Positions 1 to 7,901 of a DNA stretch of 29,346 bases are shown piece after piece. The notes under the pieces are model-generated. The model was not told where the DNA came from. It searched no databases and saw only the letters and a list, made by a program, of their open reading frames with translations. Each line of letters opens with the position of its first letter. Positions within the stretch are counted from its first letter, which is position 1. Source of the DNA: JBFXDI01 sp050181295 (lineage in GTDB: Bacteria; Pseudomonadota; Alphaproteobacteria; Rhizobiales; Aestuariivirgaceae); NCBI GenBank assembly GCA_050181295.1, contig JBFXDI010000041.1:1-29346 (forward strand), written 5' to 3'. A program made the translations under genes and the position numbers.

Positions 1-16
1 GCTCCGCTTACGCTTG

Positions 17-51
17 TTAGTTGCGTTTGGGACTGTCATGCTGCCGACTAA
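17..51. promoter_or_regulatory. Imperfect inverted repeat upstream of hmgA
   Basis: The arms TTAGTTG (17-23) and CGACTAA (45-51) pair at six of seven positions across a 21-base gap, ending just before the hmgA ribosome binding site. This geometry would suit a dimeric regulator or an mRNA hairpin. The regulator is unknown. It is a short match and could be chance. Confidence 0.2.
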
Positions 52-65
52 TAATGGAGGTGACC

Positions 66-1430
66 ATGAACGTCCAGAACGCTCGACCGGCGCCTGGCCC
101 CGGGGCCGCCGCCGCTCTCGTCCCCGGCTACATGTCCGGCTTCGGCAACTCCTTCGAGACCGAGGCGCTGCCCGGCGCCCTGCCGGTCGGCCGCAACTCG
201 CCGCAGAAGGTCGGCTACGGCCTCTATGCCGAGCAGCTTTCCGGCTCGCCCTTCACCGCGCCGCGCCACAGCAATGAGCGCTCCTGGCTCTACCGTATCC
301 GGCCGAGCGTGAAGCATTCCGTGAAATTCCGGCCGGTCGACAACGGTCTCATCCGCTCCGCGCCTTCGGCGCGCGAAGAGGGCACCCTGCCGCTCGGCCA
401 GTATCGCTGGTCGCCGATCCCGATCCCGGACGAGCCGCTCACCTTCGTCACCGGGCTCCGCACCATGACCACCGCCGGCGACTGCGACACCCAGACCGGC
501 ATGGCGGCGCATATCGCCCTTCTCACCCGCTCGATGGAGGACGAGTTCTTCTTCGACGCCGACGGCGAACTGCTCGTGGTGGCGCAGGAGAACCGCCTGC
601 GCTTCCGCACCGAGTTCGGCGTCATCGACATCGAGCCCGGCGAGATCTGCGTCATCCCGCGCGGCGTGGTCTTCCGCGTCGAGCTGCCGGCCGGCCCGGC
701 CCGCGCCTATGTCTGCGAGAATTACGGCGGCGCCTTCACCCTCCCCAACCGCGGGCCGATCGGCGCCAACTGCCTCGCCAATGCGCGCGACTTCCTGACC
801 CCGGAGGCCGCCTATGAGGACCGCGAAGGGCCGATGCGCCTCTACGCCAAATGGGGCGGCGCGCTCTTCCTGTCCGAGATCGGCCAGTCGCCGCTCGATG
901 TCGTCGCCTGGCACGGCAACTACGCGCCCTACAAATACGACCTCCGCCGCTTCTCGCCGGTCGGCGCGCTCGCCTTCGACCATCCCGACCCGTCGATCTT
1001 CTGCGTGCTCACCGCGCCCTCGGAGGCGCCGGGGACCTCCAACATCGAGTTCGTCATCTTTCCGGAGCGCTGGCAGGTCGCCGAGAACACGTTCCGGCCG
1101 CCCTGGTACCACCGCAACGTCATGTCGGAGTTCATGGGCCTGGTAGAGGGGGTCTACGACGCCAAGCCACAGGGCTTCGTCCCCGGCGGGGTCAGCCTGC
1201 ACAACTGCATGCTGCCGCACGGGCCGGACGCCGAGGCCTTCGAGCATGCCAGCACCGTCGACCTGAAGCCGGTCAAGCTCACCAACACGCTCGCCTTCAT
1301 GTTCGAGACGCGCTTCCCGCAGCGGGTCACCGCCTACGCCTCGGGCGTCGACGCCCTGCAGCAGGACTATGCCGACTGCTGGTCGGGGCTGGCCCGGCGC
1401 TTCGATCCCGGCAACCCGAAACCCTGGTAG
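66..1430 (+). CDS. hmgA: Homogentisate 1,2-dioxygenase
   Basis: The product is 454 residues, the normal length for the family. It opens the aromatic ring of homogentisate to maleylacetoacetate in cytoplasmic tyrosine/phenylalanine degradation. The N-terminal GYMSGFGNSFETEALPGALP block is a family hallmark. Near residues 345-358 the PPWYHRNVMSEFMG segment carries the iron-ligand His and Glu, and GGVSLHNCMLPHGPD further on carries the second ligand His. I chose the ATG at 66 because an excellent GGAGGTGA ribosome binding site lies 5 bases upstream; an in-frame TTG at 21 would add 15 residues that are not family-like. A CitE-like lyase gene follows 74 bases downstream on the same strand. The expected pathway partners maiA and fahA are not in the window and may lie upstream. 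Confidence 0.96.
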   Translation: MNVQNARPAPGPGAAAALVPGYMSGFGNSFETEALPGALPVGRNSPQKVGYGLYAEQLSGSPFTAPRHSNERSWLYRIRPSVKHSVKFRPVDNGLIRSAPSAREEGTLPLGQYRWSPIPIPDEPLTFVTGLRTMTTAGDCDTQTGMAAHIALLTRSMEDEFFFDADGELLVVAQENRLRFRTEFGVIDIEPGEICVIPRGVVFRVELPAGPARAYVCENYGGAFTLPNRGPIGANCLANARDFLTPEAAYEDREGPMRLYAKWGGALFLSEIGQSPLDVVAWHGNYAPYKYDLRRFSPVGALAFDHPDPSIFCVLTAPSEAPGTSNIEFVIFPERWQVAENTFRPPWYHRNVMSEFMGLVEGVYDAKPQGFVPGGVSLHNCMLPHGPDAEAFEHASTVDLKPVKLTNTLAFMFETRFPQRVTAYASGVDALQQDYADCWSGLARRFDPGNPKPW

Positions 1431-1504
1431 GAGGCGGGGCTCGTCTCTCCTCTATCGGCCTCCCCCGCCGATCTGGTAGTTGGGCGGAGAGACAGGAGCT
1501 GAGA

Positions 1505-2332
1505 ATGAGCCTCGACTATTCCGCCATCCGCTGCATGCTGTTCGTGCCGGGCAATCGGCCCGACCGCTTCCAGAAGGCGGTCGCCGCCTCGCCCGACGGG
1601 GTGATCCTCGACCTGGAGGATGCGGTCGGTCCCGGCGAGAAGGACGCGGCCCGCCGGCAGGTGGGCGCTTTCCTGGCGGAGCGCGCCAAGGGCGCGCCGG
1701 TGCTGGTCCGCATCAATGCGCTGGGGACGCCGGCGGCGCTCGCCGACCTGCTGGCCCTCGCCGATGGCAGTATCCGGCCCGACGGCCTGCTTCTGCCGAA
1801 GGTCGAGGACCGCCGCGACCTCGATCTCGTCCGCGCCACGCTCGGCAGCCGCCTCGTTCCGATGCTCGGCCTCATCGAGACGGTCCGCGGCCTGCGCCAT
1901 GTCGACGCCATCGCCGAAGGGTTCGGCGCGGACGGCGCGATCGCCTTCGGCGGCGCCGACCTTTCCGCCGAGCTCGGCTGCGACTTCGCCTGGGAGCCGC
2001 TGCTTTTGGCGCGCTGCCGGGTGGTCGCGGCGGCGGCCGGCGCCGGCATCCCGGCCTTCGACGTGCCTTTCCTCGGGATCAAGGACGAGGCCGGGCTGAT
2101 CGCCGAGACGGAGCGGGTGCGGGCCCTCGGCTTCGCCGCCAAGCTCGCCATCCACCCCGCCCAGGTGGCGCCGATCGCCAAGGCCTTCTCGCCGTCGCCC
2201 GAGGCGGTGGCCGCCGCCAGGCGCATCGTCGAGGCCTTCGAGGCGGCGACCGGCGAGGCGATCCAGGTCGACGGCAAGATGGTCGACGTCCCGCTCTACA
2301 AATCGGCGCAGCGCACGCTGAAGCGGGCGTAG
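1505..2332 (+). CDS. HpcH/HpaI aldolase/citrate lyase family (CitE-like CoA-ester lyase)
   Basis: This 275-residue protein has the CitE/malyl-CoA lyase pattern in order: LFVPGNRPDR (residues 11-20), DLEDAVGPGEK (about 36-46), a VRIN strand, LPKVED near 100, GLIETVRG near 120, GGADLSAELG, and a late AKLAIHPAQ. The family cleaves or forms carbon-carbon bonds of short CoA esters (citryl-, malyl-, methylmalyl- or citramalyl-CoA) using Mg2+ bound by acidic residues. The exact substrate cannot be told from sequence. The start is the ATG after an AGGAGC ribosome binding site; the same frame stays open upstream inside hmgA but reads as shadow. It probably forms a short transcript with hmgA, ending at the inverted-repeat cluster downstream. 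Confidence 0.88.
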   Translation: MSLDYSAIRCMLFVPGNRPDRFQKAVAASPDGVILDLEDAVGPGEKDAARRQVGAFLAERAKGAPVLVRINALGTPAALADLLALADGSIRPDGLLLPKVEDRRDLDLVRATLGSRLVPMLGLIETVRGLRHVDAIAEGFGADGAIAFGGADLSAELGCDFAWEPLLLARCRVVAAAAGAGIPAFDVPFLGIKDEAGLIAETERVRALGFAAKLAIHPAQVAPIAKAFSPSPEAVAAARRIVEAFEAATGEAIQVDGKMVDVPLYKSAQRTLKRA

Positions 2333-2353
2333 AGGCGGGGGAGCCCCCACCCC

Positions 2354-2516
2354 ATCCTCTAAGCTCGCTGACGCTCGCCAAGAGGATGTGTCCTCCCCCA
2401 AGTGGGAGGGAGGGTGCGTGTTGATGGCTCTCAGCGAACTCCCTCCCTCCCACCTGGGGGAGGGCTTTCGGCCTTGCGGTCGCAGGAGCGCAGCGACGAG
2501 ACCGTTAGGCCGAAAG
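2354..2516. repeat. Intergenic cluster of three nested inverted repeats between convergent genes
   Basis: Three inverted repeats lie in tandem. The first pairs ATCCTCT (2354-2360) with AGAGGAT (2381-2387). The second pairs 24-base arms at 2391-2414 and 2441-2464, identical at 22 of 24 positions, rich in CCTCCC. The third pairs CTTTCGGCCT (2465-2474) with AGGCCGAAAG (2507-2516). The block fills the space between the + strand lyase gene and the - strand glycosidase gene. It resembles the palindromic intergenic repeat elements common in Rhizobiales. It could act as a bidirectional terminator or mRNA stabiliser, although no clear T-tract follows. Confidence 0.6.
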
Positions 2517-2533
2517 GGTGGGGGCGCGCCCGC

Positions 2534-4729
2534 TCACTTCCGCAGCGTCACCCCGACGTCGCCGACGCGGCGGAGCACGTTGACGGTGACGTCCTCGCCG
2601 TGGCGGTGGATCTTCACGTCGAGCTCGGAGCCGGCGAGCTTCAGGCCGCGGATCGTCACCTCGTCGAGGAAGCCCGGCAGCGTCGGCTGCATGAAGCGCA
2701 CCTCATTGGCCTCGTGCGGCAGCTCCAGGCCGAGGCAGGCGGTGAGGAAGGCGAAGGGCGAGGCCGCCGCCCAGGCCTGCGGCGAGCAGGCGACCGGATA
2801 GGAGGTCGGCCCCCGCCGCGGCTTGCGGATGAAGCCGCAGAAGAGCTCCGGTATGCGGCGCTGGTCCTGGTAGAGCGAGGCGTCGAAGATCGCCTCGAAG
2901 ACCCGGCCCGCCGCCGCCTTCAGCCCGTAGCGGGCGAAGCCGCTGGCGATCATCGCATTGTCGTGCGGCCAGATCGAACCGTTGTGGTAGGACATCGGGT
3001 TGTAGCGCGGCTCGCCGAGCGCGACGGTGCGGATGCCCCAGCCGCTGAACCCTTCCTGCGAGAGCAGGGACGCCGCCACCCGGGCGGCGCGCTCGGGCGA
3101 GGCGATGCCGGTGAAGAGCGCGTGCCCGGCATTGGTGGTCCGCACCCGGCAGGGGCGCTTCTCGCCATCGAGCGCCAGCGCATAGGTGCCGAGCTCCTCG
3201 CACCAGAAGGCCGCTTCGAACGCGACGCGAAGCGCCTCCGCCCCGGCGTCCAGCTTCTCCGCCAGCTCCACCTTGCCGAGCGCGGCGGCAAGGCGCGCGC
3301 CCGCCCGCTTGGCGGCGTAGACATAGGCCTGCACCTCGCAGAGCGCGATCGGTCCCCCCGCGGCCGAGCCGTCGGCGTGGAAGATCGAATCATGGCTGTC
3401 CTTCCAGCCCTGATTGGCGAGGCCCTTCTCGGTCTCGCGGAAATATTCGACGAAGCCGTCGCCGTCGCGGTCGCCATGACGCTCGCACCAGGCGAGCGCG
3501 CCGAGACTGTTGGGCCAGATCGTCTCGATCAGCGCGCGGTCGCCGGTGCGCTCGAAATAGCGGCCGGCGAGCATGACGAAGAGTGGCGTCGCGTCCACCG
3601 TCCCGTAATAGCGGCGGAACGGCACCTCGCCGGTGTGGGCCATCTCGCCATGCCGCCGCTCATGCATGATCTTGCCGGGCTCGGCGTCCGCCGCGGCGTC
3701 GAACGCGCTCGCCTGGTTGCGCGCCAGATAGCGCAGCACCCCGGCCGCCACCGAGGGGTCGATCCACAGCAGCATCATCGCGGTGATGATCCCGTCGCGG
3801 CCGAAGACCGTGCTGTACCAGGGGATGCCGGCATAGGGATAAAGCCCCTCCGGCTTCTCCGACATCAGCATGTAGAGGTCGGAGATTGACCTGCGGACCA
3901 GTTCGTTGAAGAGGGCGTTGGAGCTCTCCACCGTGGCGATGCCACGCATGGCGGCGCGAAGCGCCCGCCGCTTGTCGCGATAGGCGGCGAGGAAGTTCTG
4001 GGGCCGGCGCCGCTCGCCCTCCTCGCAGAGGACGTTGACCAGCAGCGAGGCGCGCGAGCGCGCCGGCATGGTCAGGTTGAAGGAGGCGCGATGCGCCAGC
4101 AGCCGGTCGGGCGGCCGCTCGAAGCAGATGCGGGTGCGGCGGACAATGCCGTCGAGGCCGCGATATTCGAACACGACGTCGCTGTCGCCCTCCACCCGTG
4201 CGGAGCGCTCGCCGCGGCCGGCGCGGGCGAGGCCGCGCACCTCGAAGAGGTCGCTGAAATCGGCGTCGAAGAAGAAGTCGAGGCGGAAGCTGCGCGCATG
4301 CTGGTCGAAATTGCGGAGCCCGACCCGGTCGTAGCAGACCGACTCCCACAGGAACTTGGTGCGGTCGATGGCGATGATGTCGCGTGCGAAGCCGTCCGGC
4401 CGGTCGGGCCGGATGTCGGGATTGGCGAGGTCGACCGTCAGCGCCGCATTGTCGTCCTGGATCACCGAGCCGAGGAGCAGCGGACGCCGCCCCTCGAAGC
4501 GGAGCTCGAAGCGCGACAGGTAGCGCATGTCGCGGAAATAGATGCCCTCGGGCGTCTCGCCGTCGGCCCCGACGTCGCCATAGGGGTCGAGCACGGCGAA
4601 GGCGTCGCCATGCTTCAGCGCGCGCAGCGAGCGCTCCACCAGCGAGGTGCGCGCCTCGATGTAGTGCTCAGGGATCTCCTCCTCGCTGAGGTGGAGATCG
4701 AAGGCCGGTTGCGCCACCGGCTTCCTCAT
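2534..4729 (-). CDS. Amylo-alpha-1,6-glucosidase/glycogen debranching-type enzyme
   Basis: The 731-residue protein has an N-terminal beta-rich domain (about residues 40-290; GDAFAVLDPYGDV, GIYFRDMRYLSRFEL) like the glycogen debranching N-terminal domain. An (alpha/alpha)6 catalytic barrel follows (about 300-700), with IPWYSTVFGRDGIITAMM, YYGTVDATPLFVMLAGRY, WKDSHDSIFHADG and SYHNGSIWPHDNAMIASG, typical of bacterial enzymes annotated as amylo-alpha-1,6-glucosidase. It is expected to be cytoplasmic and to act on alpha-glucans or small glucosides; the real substrate is uncertain. A GGAGG-type ribosome binding site precedes the ATG. It lies 33 bases downstream of the GT4 glycosyltransferase gene in what is probably a two-gene operon, a common pairing in alphaproteobacteria. 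Confidence 0.88.
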   Translation of the reverse strand: MRKPVAQPAFDLHLSEEEIPEHYIEARTSLVERSLRALKHGDAFAVLDPYGDVGADGETPEGIYFRDMRYLSRFELRFEGRRPLLLGSVIQDDNAALTVDLANPDIRPDRPDGFARDIIAIDRTKFLWESVCYDRVGLRNFDQHARSFRLDFFFDADFSDLFEVRGLARAGRGERSARVEGDSDVVFEYRGLDGIVRRTRICFERPPDRLLAHRASFNLTMPARSRASLLVNVLCEEGERRRPQNFLAAYRDKRRALRAAMRGIATVESSNALFNELVRRSISDLYMLMSEKPEGLYPYAGIPWYSTVFGRDGIITAMMLLWIDPSVAAGVLRYLARNQASAFDAAADAEPGKIMHERRHGEMAHTGEVPFRRYYGTVDATPLFVMLAGRYFERTGDRALIETIWPNSLGALAWCERHGDRDGDGFVEYFRETEKGLANQGWKDSHDSIFHADGSAAGGPIALCEVQAYVYAAKRAGARLAAALGKVELAEKLDAGAEALRVAFEAAFWCEELGTYALALDGEKRPCRVRTTNAGHALFTGIASPERAARVAASLLSQEGFSGWGIRTVALGEPRYNPMSYHNGSIWPHDNAMIASGFARYGLKAAAGRVFEAIFDASLYQDQRRIPELFCGFIRKPRRGPTSYPVACSPQAWAAASPFAFLTACLGLELPHEANEVRFMQPTLPGFLDEVTIRGLKLAGSELDVKIHRHGEDVTVNVLRRVGDVGVTLRK

Positions 4730-4762
4730 GCGGCCCGCCTCCGTGATTCGGCGTTTCCTATC

Positions 4763-5887
4763 CTAGGCGCCCGCCGCGGCGACCGCCGCCAGCGGCGCCG
4801 CCGGCAGCAGGCGCTCGGCGAGGCCTTCCGGGGCAAGGTTCGGCGCCGTGGCTTGCGGCGCCGTGCGGGTCAGGAGCCGCTCATAGGCGGCGACATAGTC
4901 CGCCGCCATCCGGCGCGCCGCGAAGCGCTCCTCGAACTCCGCCCGCACCTCCCGGCGCGGCAGGCTGCCGATCGCCCCGACCGCGGCCGCCGCCTCCTCG
5001 ATCGAGGAGACCACGAAGCCGCTGCGGCCGGGGGTGATCACCTCCGTCACCGATCCCATCGGCCAGCCGATCACCGGCGTGCCGGCCGACATCGCCTCGA
5101 TCATCACCAGCCCGAAGGGCTCGACCCAATCGATCGGAAAGAGGAGAGCGCTGGCCCGGGCCAGGAATTCGTCCTTACCGTTCTCGTCGATCTCGCCGAT
5201 GAACTCGATCAGCGGATGATCGAGCATCGGCGCGATCACCTCCTGGAAATAGGCGCGGTCGTCATGGTCGATCTTGGCCGCGATCTTCAGCGGCAGGCCG
5301 GCGCGTTTGGCGATCTCGATCGCCCGGTCGGGCCGTTTCTCGGGCGAGATCCGGCCGAGGAAGGCGAGATACTCGCCCGGCTCGGCGCGAAAGCGCTGCT
5401 GGTTGGCGGGCAGGCCGTGATGGACGGTGGCGAGCCAGTTGACGCAGTCGGGCATCGGCTCGCGCTGGCTGTCCGACACCGACACCAGCGGCATCTGCGG
5501 GAAGTAGCGATAGGCCGGGTGGAAATCCGGCCGGTCGAGCCGGCCGTGGAGGGTGGTGACGGTCTTCTCCGCCATGTCCTGGAAGATCGGGAAGGGCAGG
5601 AGATCGACATGGAAGTGGATGAGGTCGAACTCGCTGGCCCGCCGCCGCACCGTCTCCAGCATGACGAGGTGGCTCGCCAGATGGTCGCGGATGCCGGCGA
5701 GGCGGAGCCCGGTCCGGGCGCAGGGGACGAGGTCGGCCGAGGTTTCCGAATCGCCGCTGGCGAAGAGCGTCACCCGGTGTCCCATCGCCACCAGCTCTTC
5801 GGTCAGCCAGGAGACCACGCGCTCGGTCCCCCCATAGAGTCGCGGGGGAACGGCTTCAGACAAGGGGGCGACCTGCGCGATCCGCAT
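4763..5887 (-). CDS. GT4-family glycosyltransferase
   Basis: The 374-residue GT-B fold enzyme transfers a sugar from an activated donor. The N-terminal half carries the acceptor-side motif RLYGGTERVVSWLTEELVAMGHRVTLFASG. The C-terminal half carries LGRISPEKRPDRAIEIAK and the donor-site E-x7-E motif in WVEPFGLVMIEAMSAGTPVIGW (near residue 252), followed by GRSGFVV. There is no signal peptide, so it is cytoplasmic or membrane-peripheral. The C-terminal tail is Ala/Pro-rich. It is the first gene of a probable operon with the glycosidase at 2534-4729, which suggests a shared role in storage or stress glycan metabolism. Donor and acceptor cannot be assigned. Confidence 0.88.
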   Translation of the reverse strand: MRIAQVAPLSEAVPPRLYGGTERVVSWLTEELVAMGHRVTLFASGDSETSADLVPCARTGLRLAGIRDHLASHLVMLETVRRRASEFDLIHFHVDLLPFPIFQDMAEKTVTTLHGRLDRPDFHPAYRYFPQMPLVSVSDSQREPMPDCVNWLATVHHGLPANQQRFRAEPGEYLAFLGRISPEKRPDRAIEIAKRAGLPLKIAAKIDHDDRAYFQEVIAPMLDHPLIEFIGEIDENGKDEFLARASALLFPIDWVEPFGLVMIEAMSAGTPVIGWPMGSVTEVITPGRSGFVVSSIEEAAAAVGAIGSLPRREVRAEFEERFAARRMAADYVAAYERLLTRTAPQATAPNLAPEGLAERLLPAAPLAAVAAAGA

Positions 5888-5959
5888 CCTGCTCTCCTAG
5901 AGGCTTGTGCGGCCTGCCGGATTCCGCCCCGGGGAACCTTTTTCGAACCGCCTTGGCTG

Positions 5960-5985
5960 AACATCCGGGCGGCGGAGTTGGTTCC
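5960..5985 (-). promoter_or_regulatory. Candidate EcfG-type (general stress) promoter for the GT4/glycosidase operon
   Basis: Read on the - strand, GGAAC (5985-5981) is followed after 17 bases by TGTT (5963-5960). The alphaproteobacterial general-stress sigma factor EcfG prefers GGAAC then about 16-18 bases then CGTT, so the match is full at -35 and three of four at -10. The start codon at 5887 would leave a leader of roughly 65 bases. Stress control of glycan genes is plausible. The motif is short and untested. Confidence 0.35.
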
Positions 5986-5989
5986 GCGC

Positions 5990-6163
5990 CTTGATGCCGC
6001 GGATTGTTCAATCCGAACAAAGAGTTGGTCGTGTTGGTTGTTGTCCGTACCTCAGTTTTCGGCGGCGGCCAGCCCACCGCACCGGGGCGTGTCAGGTCAT
6101 GTATGTCAGATGTTGGTCAACGTCCGCCACCAATTTGCGCGCAAGTACGCAAGGCCGCGCCCA
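5990..6163. other. Probable integration junction (attL-side region)
   Basis: This non-coding stretch lies between the host GT4 gene and the 3' end of the phage integrase, where an attachment site is expected. It holds the overlapping dyads GGATTG-TT-CAATCC (6001-6014) and TTGTTC-N5-GAACAA (6004-6020), and TTGGT repeats at 6024, 6032 and 6113 that could be integrase arm sites. It also has a TTGCGCGCAA palindrome (6135-6144) and a TGTATGTCAGATGT motif (6100-6113) found again inverted at 21909-21922. No tRNA gene is visible, so the target is not an obvious tRNA. The core cannot be fixed without the other end. Confidence 0.35.
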
Positions 6164-7234
6164 TTAGAGCGCAGCCTCCAGCGATCCGCCGGAGATGCTC
6201 TCGATCGCGTCCGTCAACCCCTCCGGTGCATGGTGCGCATAGACCCGTTCGACCTGAGCGACCGTGTTGCCGAGCACCTTGGCGATCTTCCAGAGCGGGA
6301 TGCCGCGGCGGGCCATGTGCGTCGCGGAGGTGTGGCGCAGAACGTGGGGCGTGACGTCCTCCAGTCCGGCCTTCTTGGCGAGCGTCTTCAGGGCGGGCCC
6401 GAGATCCTCGGCGTTGTCGAGCACGTGGCCGCGGAGGCTCGTCGTGTCGAGCCGCTCTTCGAAAGCCCGCTGAAGTACAGGCAGCAGCGACTTGGAGATG
6501 GGTACGCTAGCGCGGCGCTTCTTGGTCTTGCGCCGGCCGGGGACGTTGTAGTGGACGACGCTGGTCTCGAAGTCGACCCGGTCCCACGTGAGCTCGTAGA
6601 TGGCGGTCTTGCGGGCGGCCGTCTCAAGCGCCAGCCACACGAACCGCTCCAGGCGCGACAACCGTCCACCATCGCGAGTTGAGACCACTGCATTCACAAG
6701 GATTTGAAGTTCGTCCGCCCTGAGCCAGCGGTCCTTCGGGTCGGCGCCCGGCGGCAGGTCGATATGCGGCAGGCTGGCAGCCGGGATGAGCTTACGTTTT
6801 GGGCTTGCGCACCAGCTAAGGCACGCCTTCAGCGCGGTGATCTCCCGGCGGATGGTGGCCGACGTCGAGGGCCGCCCGATCGAGCCTTTCGTCCGCTGTG
6901 TCGTGTAGTCTTCAATCATGTCTTGCGTGATCTCAGACAATAGCCGACGACCAAAGACGGGTTCGAGGTTCTTCCACGATGCGTCGAGCGTGACGGGCGA
7001 AGCGACCTCATGCTTCTTCCGGTAGACGGACCACAGATCGGCGACGGTGGCCGACGTCGTGGCCGCCGGGTCGGCGCGCTCGGCTAGGAGCCAGTTCGCA
7101 AAGAAGATTTGTGCTTCAGCCATGCTCGTCGTGCCCGTAGAGCGACGCTTGCTTCGTCGATCGTCGGTCCAGGTGATGTAAATGTTGCTCCGGGGGTCGT
7201 CTTCGACGAGGCGTTTGAGTTTGTAGTCCGGCAT
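6164..7234 (-). CDS. int: Tyrosine-recombinase phage integrase
   Basis: The 356-residue protein integrates and excises the element by site-specific recombination. An N-terminal arm-binding segment (YITWTDDRRSKRRSTGTT) leads into a SAM-like core-binding domain (about residues 60-160) and the catalytic domain. Visible catalytic residues are an Arg in LETAARKTAIYELTW (near 205), HVLRHT (His 297, Arg 300) and the nucleophile Tyr 332 in ERVYAHHAPE. The usual LGH box reads LGN (Asn 323), a substitution seen in some family members. The start codon lies inside the upstream excisionase-like gene, which overlaps it by 151 bases. The 3' end faces the putative attachment region, the normal phage arrangement. 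Confidence 0.93.
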   Translation of the reverse strand: MPDYKLKRLVEDDPRSNIYITWTDDRRSKRRSTGTTSMAEAQIFFANWLLAERADPAATTSATVADLWSVYRKKHEVASPVTLDASWKNLEPVFGRRLLSEITQDMIEDYTTQRTKGSIGRPSTSATIRREITALKACLSWCASPKRKLIPAASLPHIDLPPGADPKDRWLRADELQILVNAVVSTRDGGRLSRLERFVWLALETAARKTAIYELTWDRVDFETSVVHYNVPGRRKTKKRRASVPISKSLLPVLQRAFEERLDTTSLRGHVLDNAEDLGPALKTLAKKAGLEDVTPHVLRHTSATHMARRGIPLWKIAKVLGNTVAQVERVYAHHAPEGLTDAIESISGGSLEAAL

Positions 7235-7392
7235 TTGACCGTCTCCAGATAGGCAGCTAGATCCACCTCGTCGACCAGCACCGGCCGCCCGGGGATGTAC
7301 GCCAGTTTTCCTGAGAGCCGCAGGCGCTTGACCTTCGACGTCGAGCAGTGAAGCCGTTCAGCGACGATCTTCTCGGTCAAGAGCATTGTCAC
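7084..7392 (-). CDS. Excisionase-like helix-turn-helix protein
   Basis: The first 50 residues (LLTEKIVAERLHCSTSKVKRLRLSGKLAYIPGRPVLVDEVDLAAYLE) are a MerR-like/excisionase winged HTH of the kind that binds DNA and directs the integrase to excise. The remaining 50 residues are Ser/Thr-rich, look unstructured and are read from the same DNA as the integrase N-terminus in another frame. The full frame is 102 residues, long for this class. The start overlaps the end of the repressor gene by 35 bases, so repressor, this gene and the integrase probably share one leftward transcript. A role in regulating the switch rather than in excision is possible. Confidence 0.72.
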   Translation of the reverse strand: MTMLLTEKIVAERLHCSTSKVKRLRLSGKLAYIPGRPVLVDEVDLAAYLETVKCRTTNSNASSKTTPGATFTSPGPTIDEASVALRARRAWLKHKSSLRTGS

Positions 7393-7801
7393 CCTGCAGC
7401 AGTTCAGCGATCTTGAGCCCGGTCGGCAGCGCCACCAGGCGATTGACCCGCAGCCATGCGACGTTCGGGGCGTTCGGGCTGACCTTCATCTCGAAAGACG
7501 GGGCGTCTTCGTCGATCGCGCTCTCGATGTGGTTCGGCAGGAGTTCCTCCGGCGCGATCTCAAATACGTCGGCCAGCTTCTTGAGGCTGGCGGGCGTGGG
7601 GAGGGACCGGCCGCGGATATAGACCGAGATGCTGTCGCGCGGCAGGTCAGCGCGGCGTGCCAGTTCGCTCTGGTGCCACCCTCGCTTGAGCATCAGCTCG
7701 TAGAGGCGCTTGCCAAACTGCTGCTTGGTGAGATGCTTCGGCACGAACTGAGGCTCTCGCGGAGCGTCAGCTATCACGTGCGTTCTGGTCTTGCGTGGCA
7801 T
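7358..7801 (-). CDS. XRE-family (CI-like) phage repressor
   Basis: The 147-residue protein has one lambda-repressor-type HTH at about residues 28-85 (FGKRLYELMLKRGWHQSELARRADLPRDSISVYIRGRSLPTPASLKKLADVFEI). The C-terminal half is short and shows no LexA/CI peptidase Ser-Lys dyad that I can see, so it is probably not self-cleaving. It sits leftward of a divergent promoter region bearing two GACAA-N-TTGTC palindromes, the expected position of a lysogeny repressor bound to its own operators. The N-terminus (MPRKTRTHVIADAPREPQ) is basic and likely disordered. Confidence 0.85.
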   Translation of the reverse strand: MPRKTRTHVIADAPREPQFVPKHLTKQQFGKRLYELMLKRGWHQSELARRADLPRDSISVYIRGRSLPTPASLKKLADVFEIAPEELLPNHIESAIDEDAPSFEMKVSPNAPNVAWLRVNRLVALPTGLKIAELLQGDNALDREDRR

Positions 7802-7840
7802 GGTCCCGAACCCGGTCTTGAAGGCCGCATGTATGTCTGC

Positions 7841-7868
7841 TGTATATCAACACAACCCGCCACGTCAA
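7841..7868 (-). promoter_or_regulatory. Leftward sigma70-like promoter of the repressor operon
   Basis: On the - strand TTGACG (7868-7863) and TATACA (7846-7841) are separated by 16 bases, a good sigma70-like match. The expected start lies near 7834, about 33 bases before the repressor ATG. The operator-like palindrome at 7869-7879 abuts the -35 from upstream, a position suited to autoregulation (activation or repression). Confidence 0.6.
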
Positions 7869-7879
7869 GACAGGTTGTC
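7869..7879. promoter_or_regulatory. Operator-like palindrome 1 (GACAGGTTGTC)
   Basis: GACAGGTTGTC matches the dyad GACAA-N-TTGTC with one mismatch in the left half. It touches the -35 of the leftward promoter. Its close twin lies 25 bases away (7904-7914). The pair is best read as binding sites for the adjacent XRE repressor; binding is inferred from position only. Confidence 0.55.
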
Positions 7880-7901
7880 GCTATTTGTCGGCTATTGTTG
7901 G

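Noticed and set aside
2402..3889. A 495-codon + strand frame antisense to the glycosidase
   Set aside because: Same shadow pattern, with no motif or ribosome binding site; the - strand product has clear family signatures.
5900..6020. A tRNA gene as integration target
   Set aside because: A GGTTCGA stretch on the - strand resembles a T-loop, but the flanking bases do not pair and no acceptor or anticodon stem can be drawn.
4091..6682. An 863-codon open + strand frame across the glycosidase, GT4 and integrase genes
   Set aside because: It is antisense to three well-supported genes, its translation is low-complexity Arg/Ala/Glu/Asp sequence, and it shows no domain. Long shadow frames are expected at this GC content.
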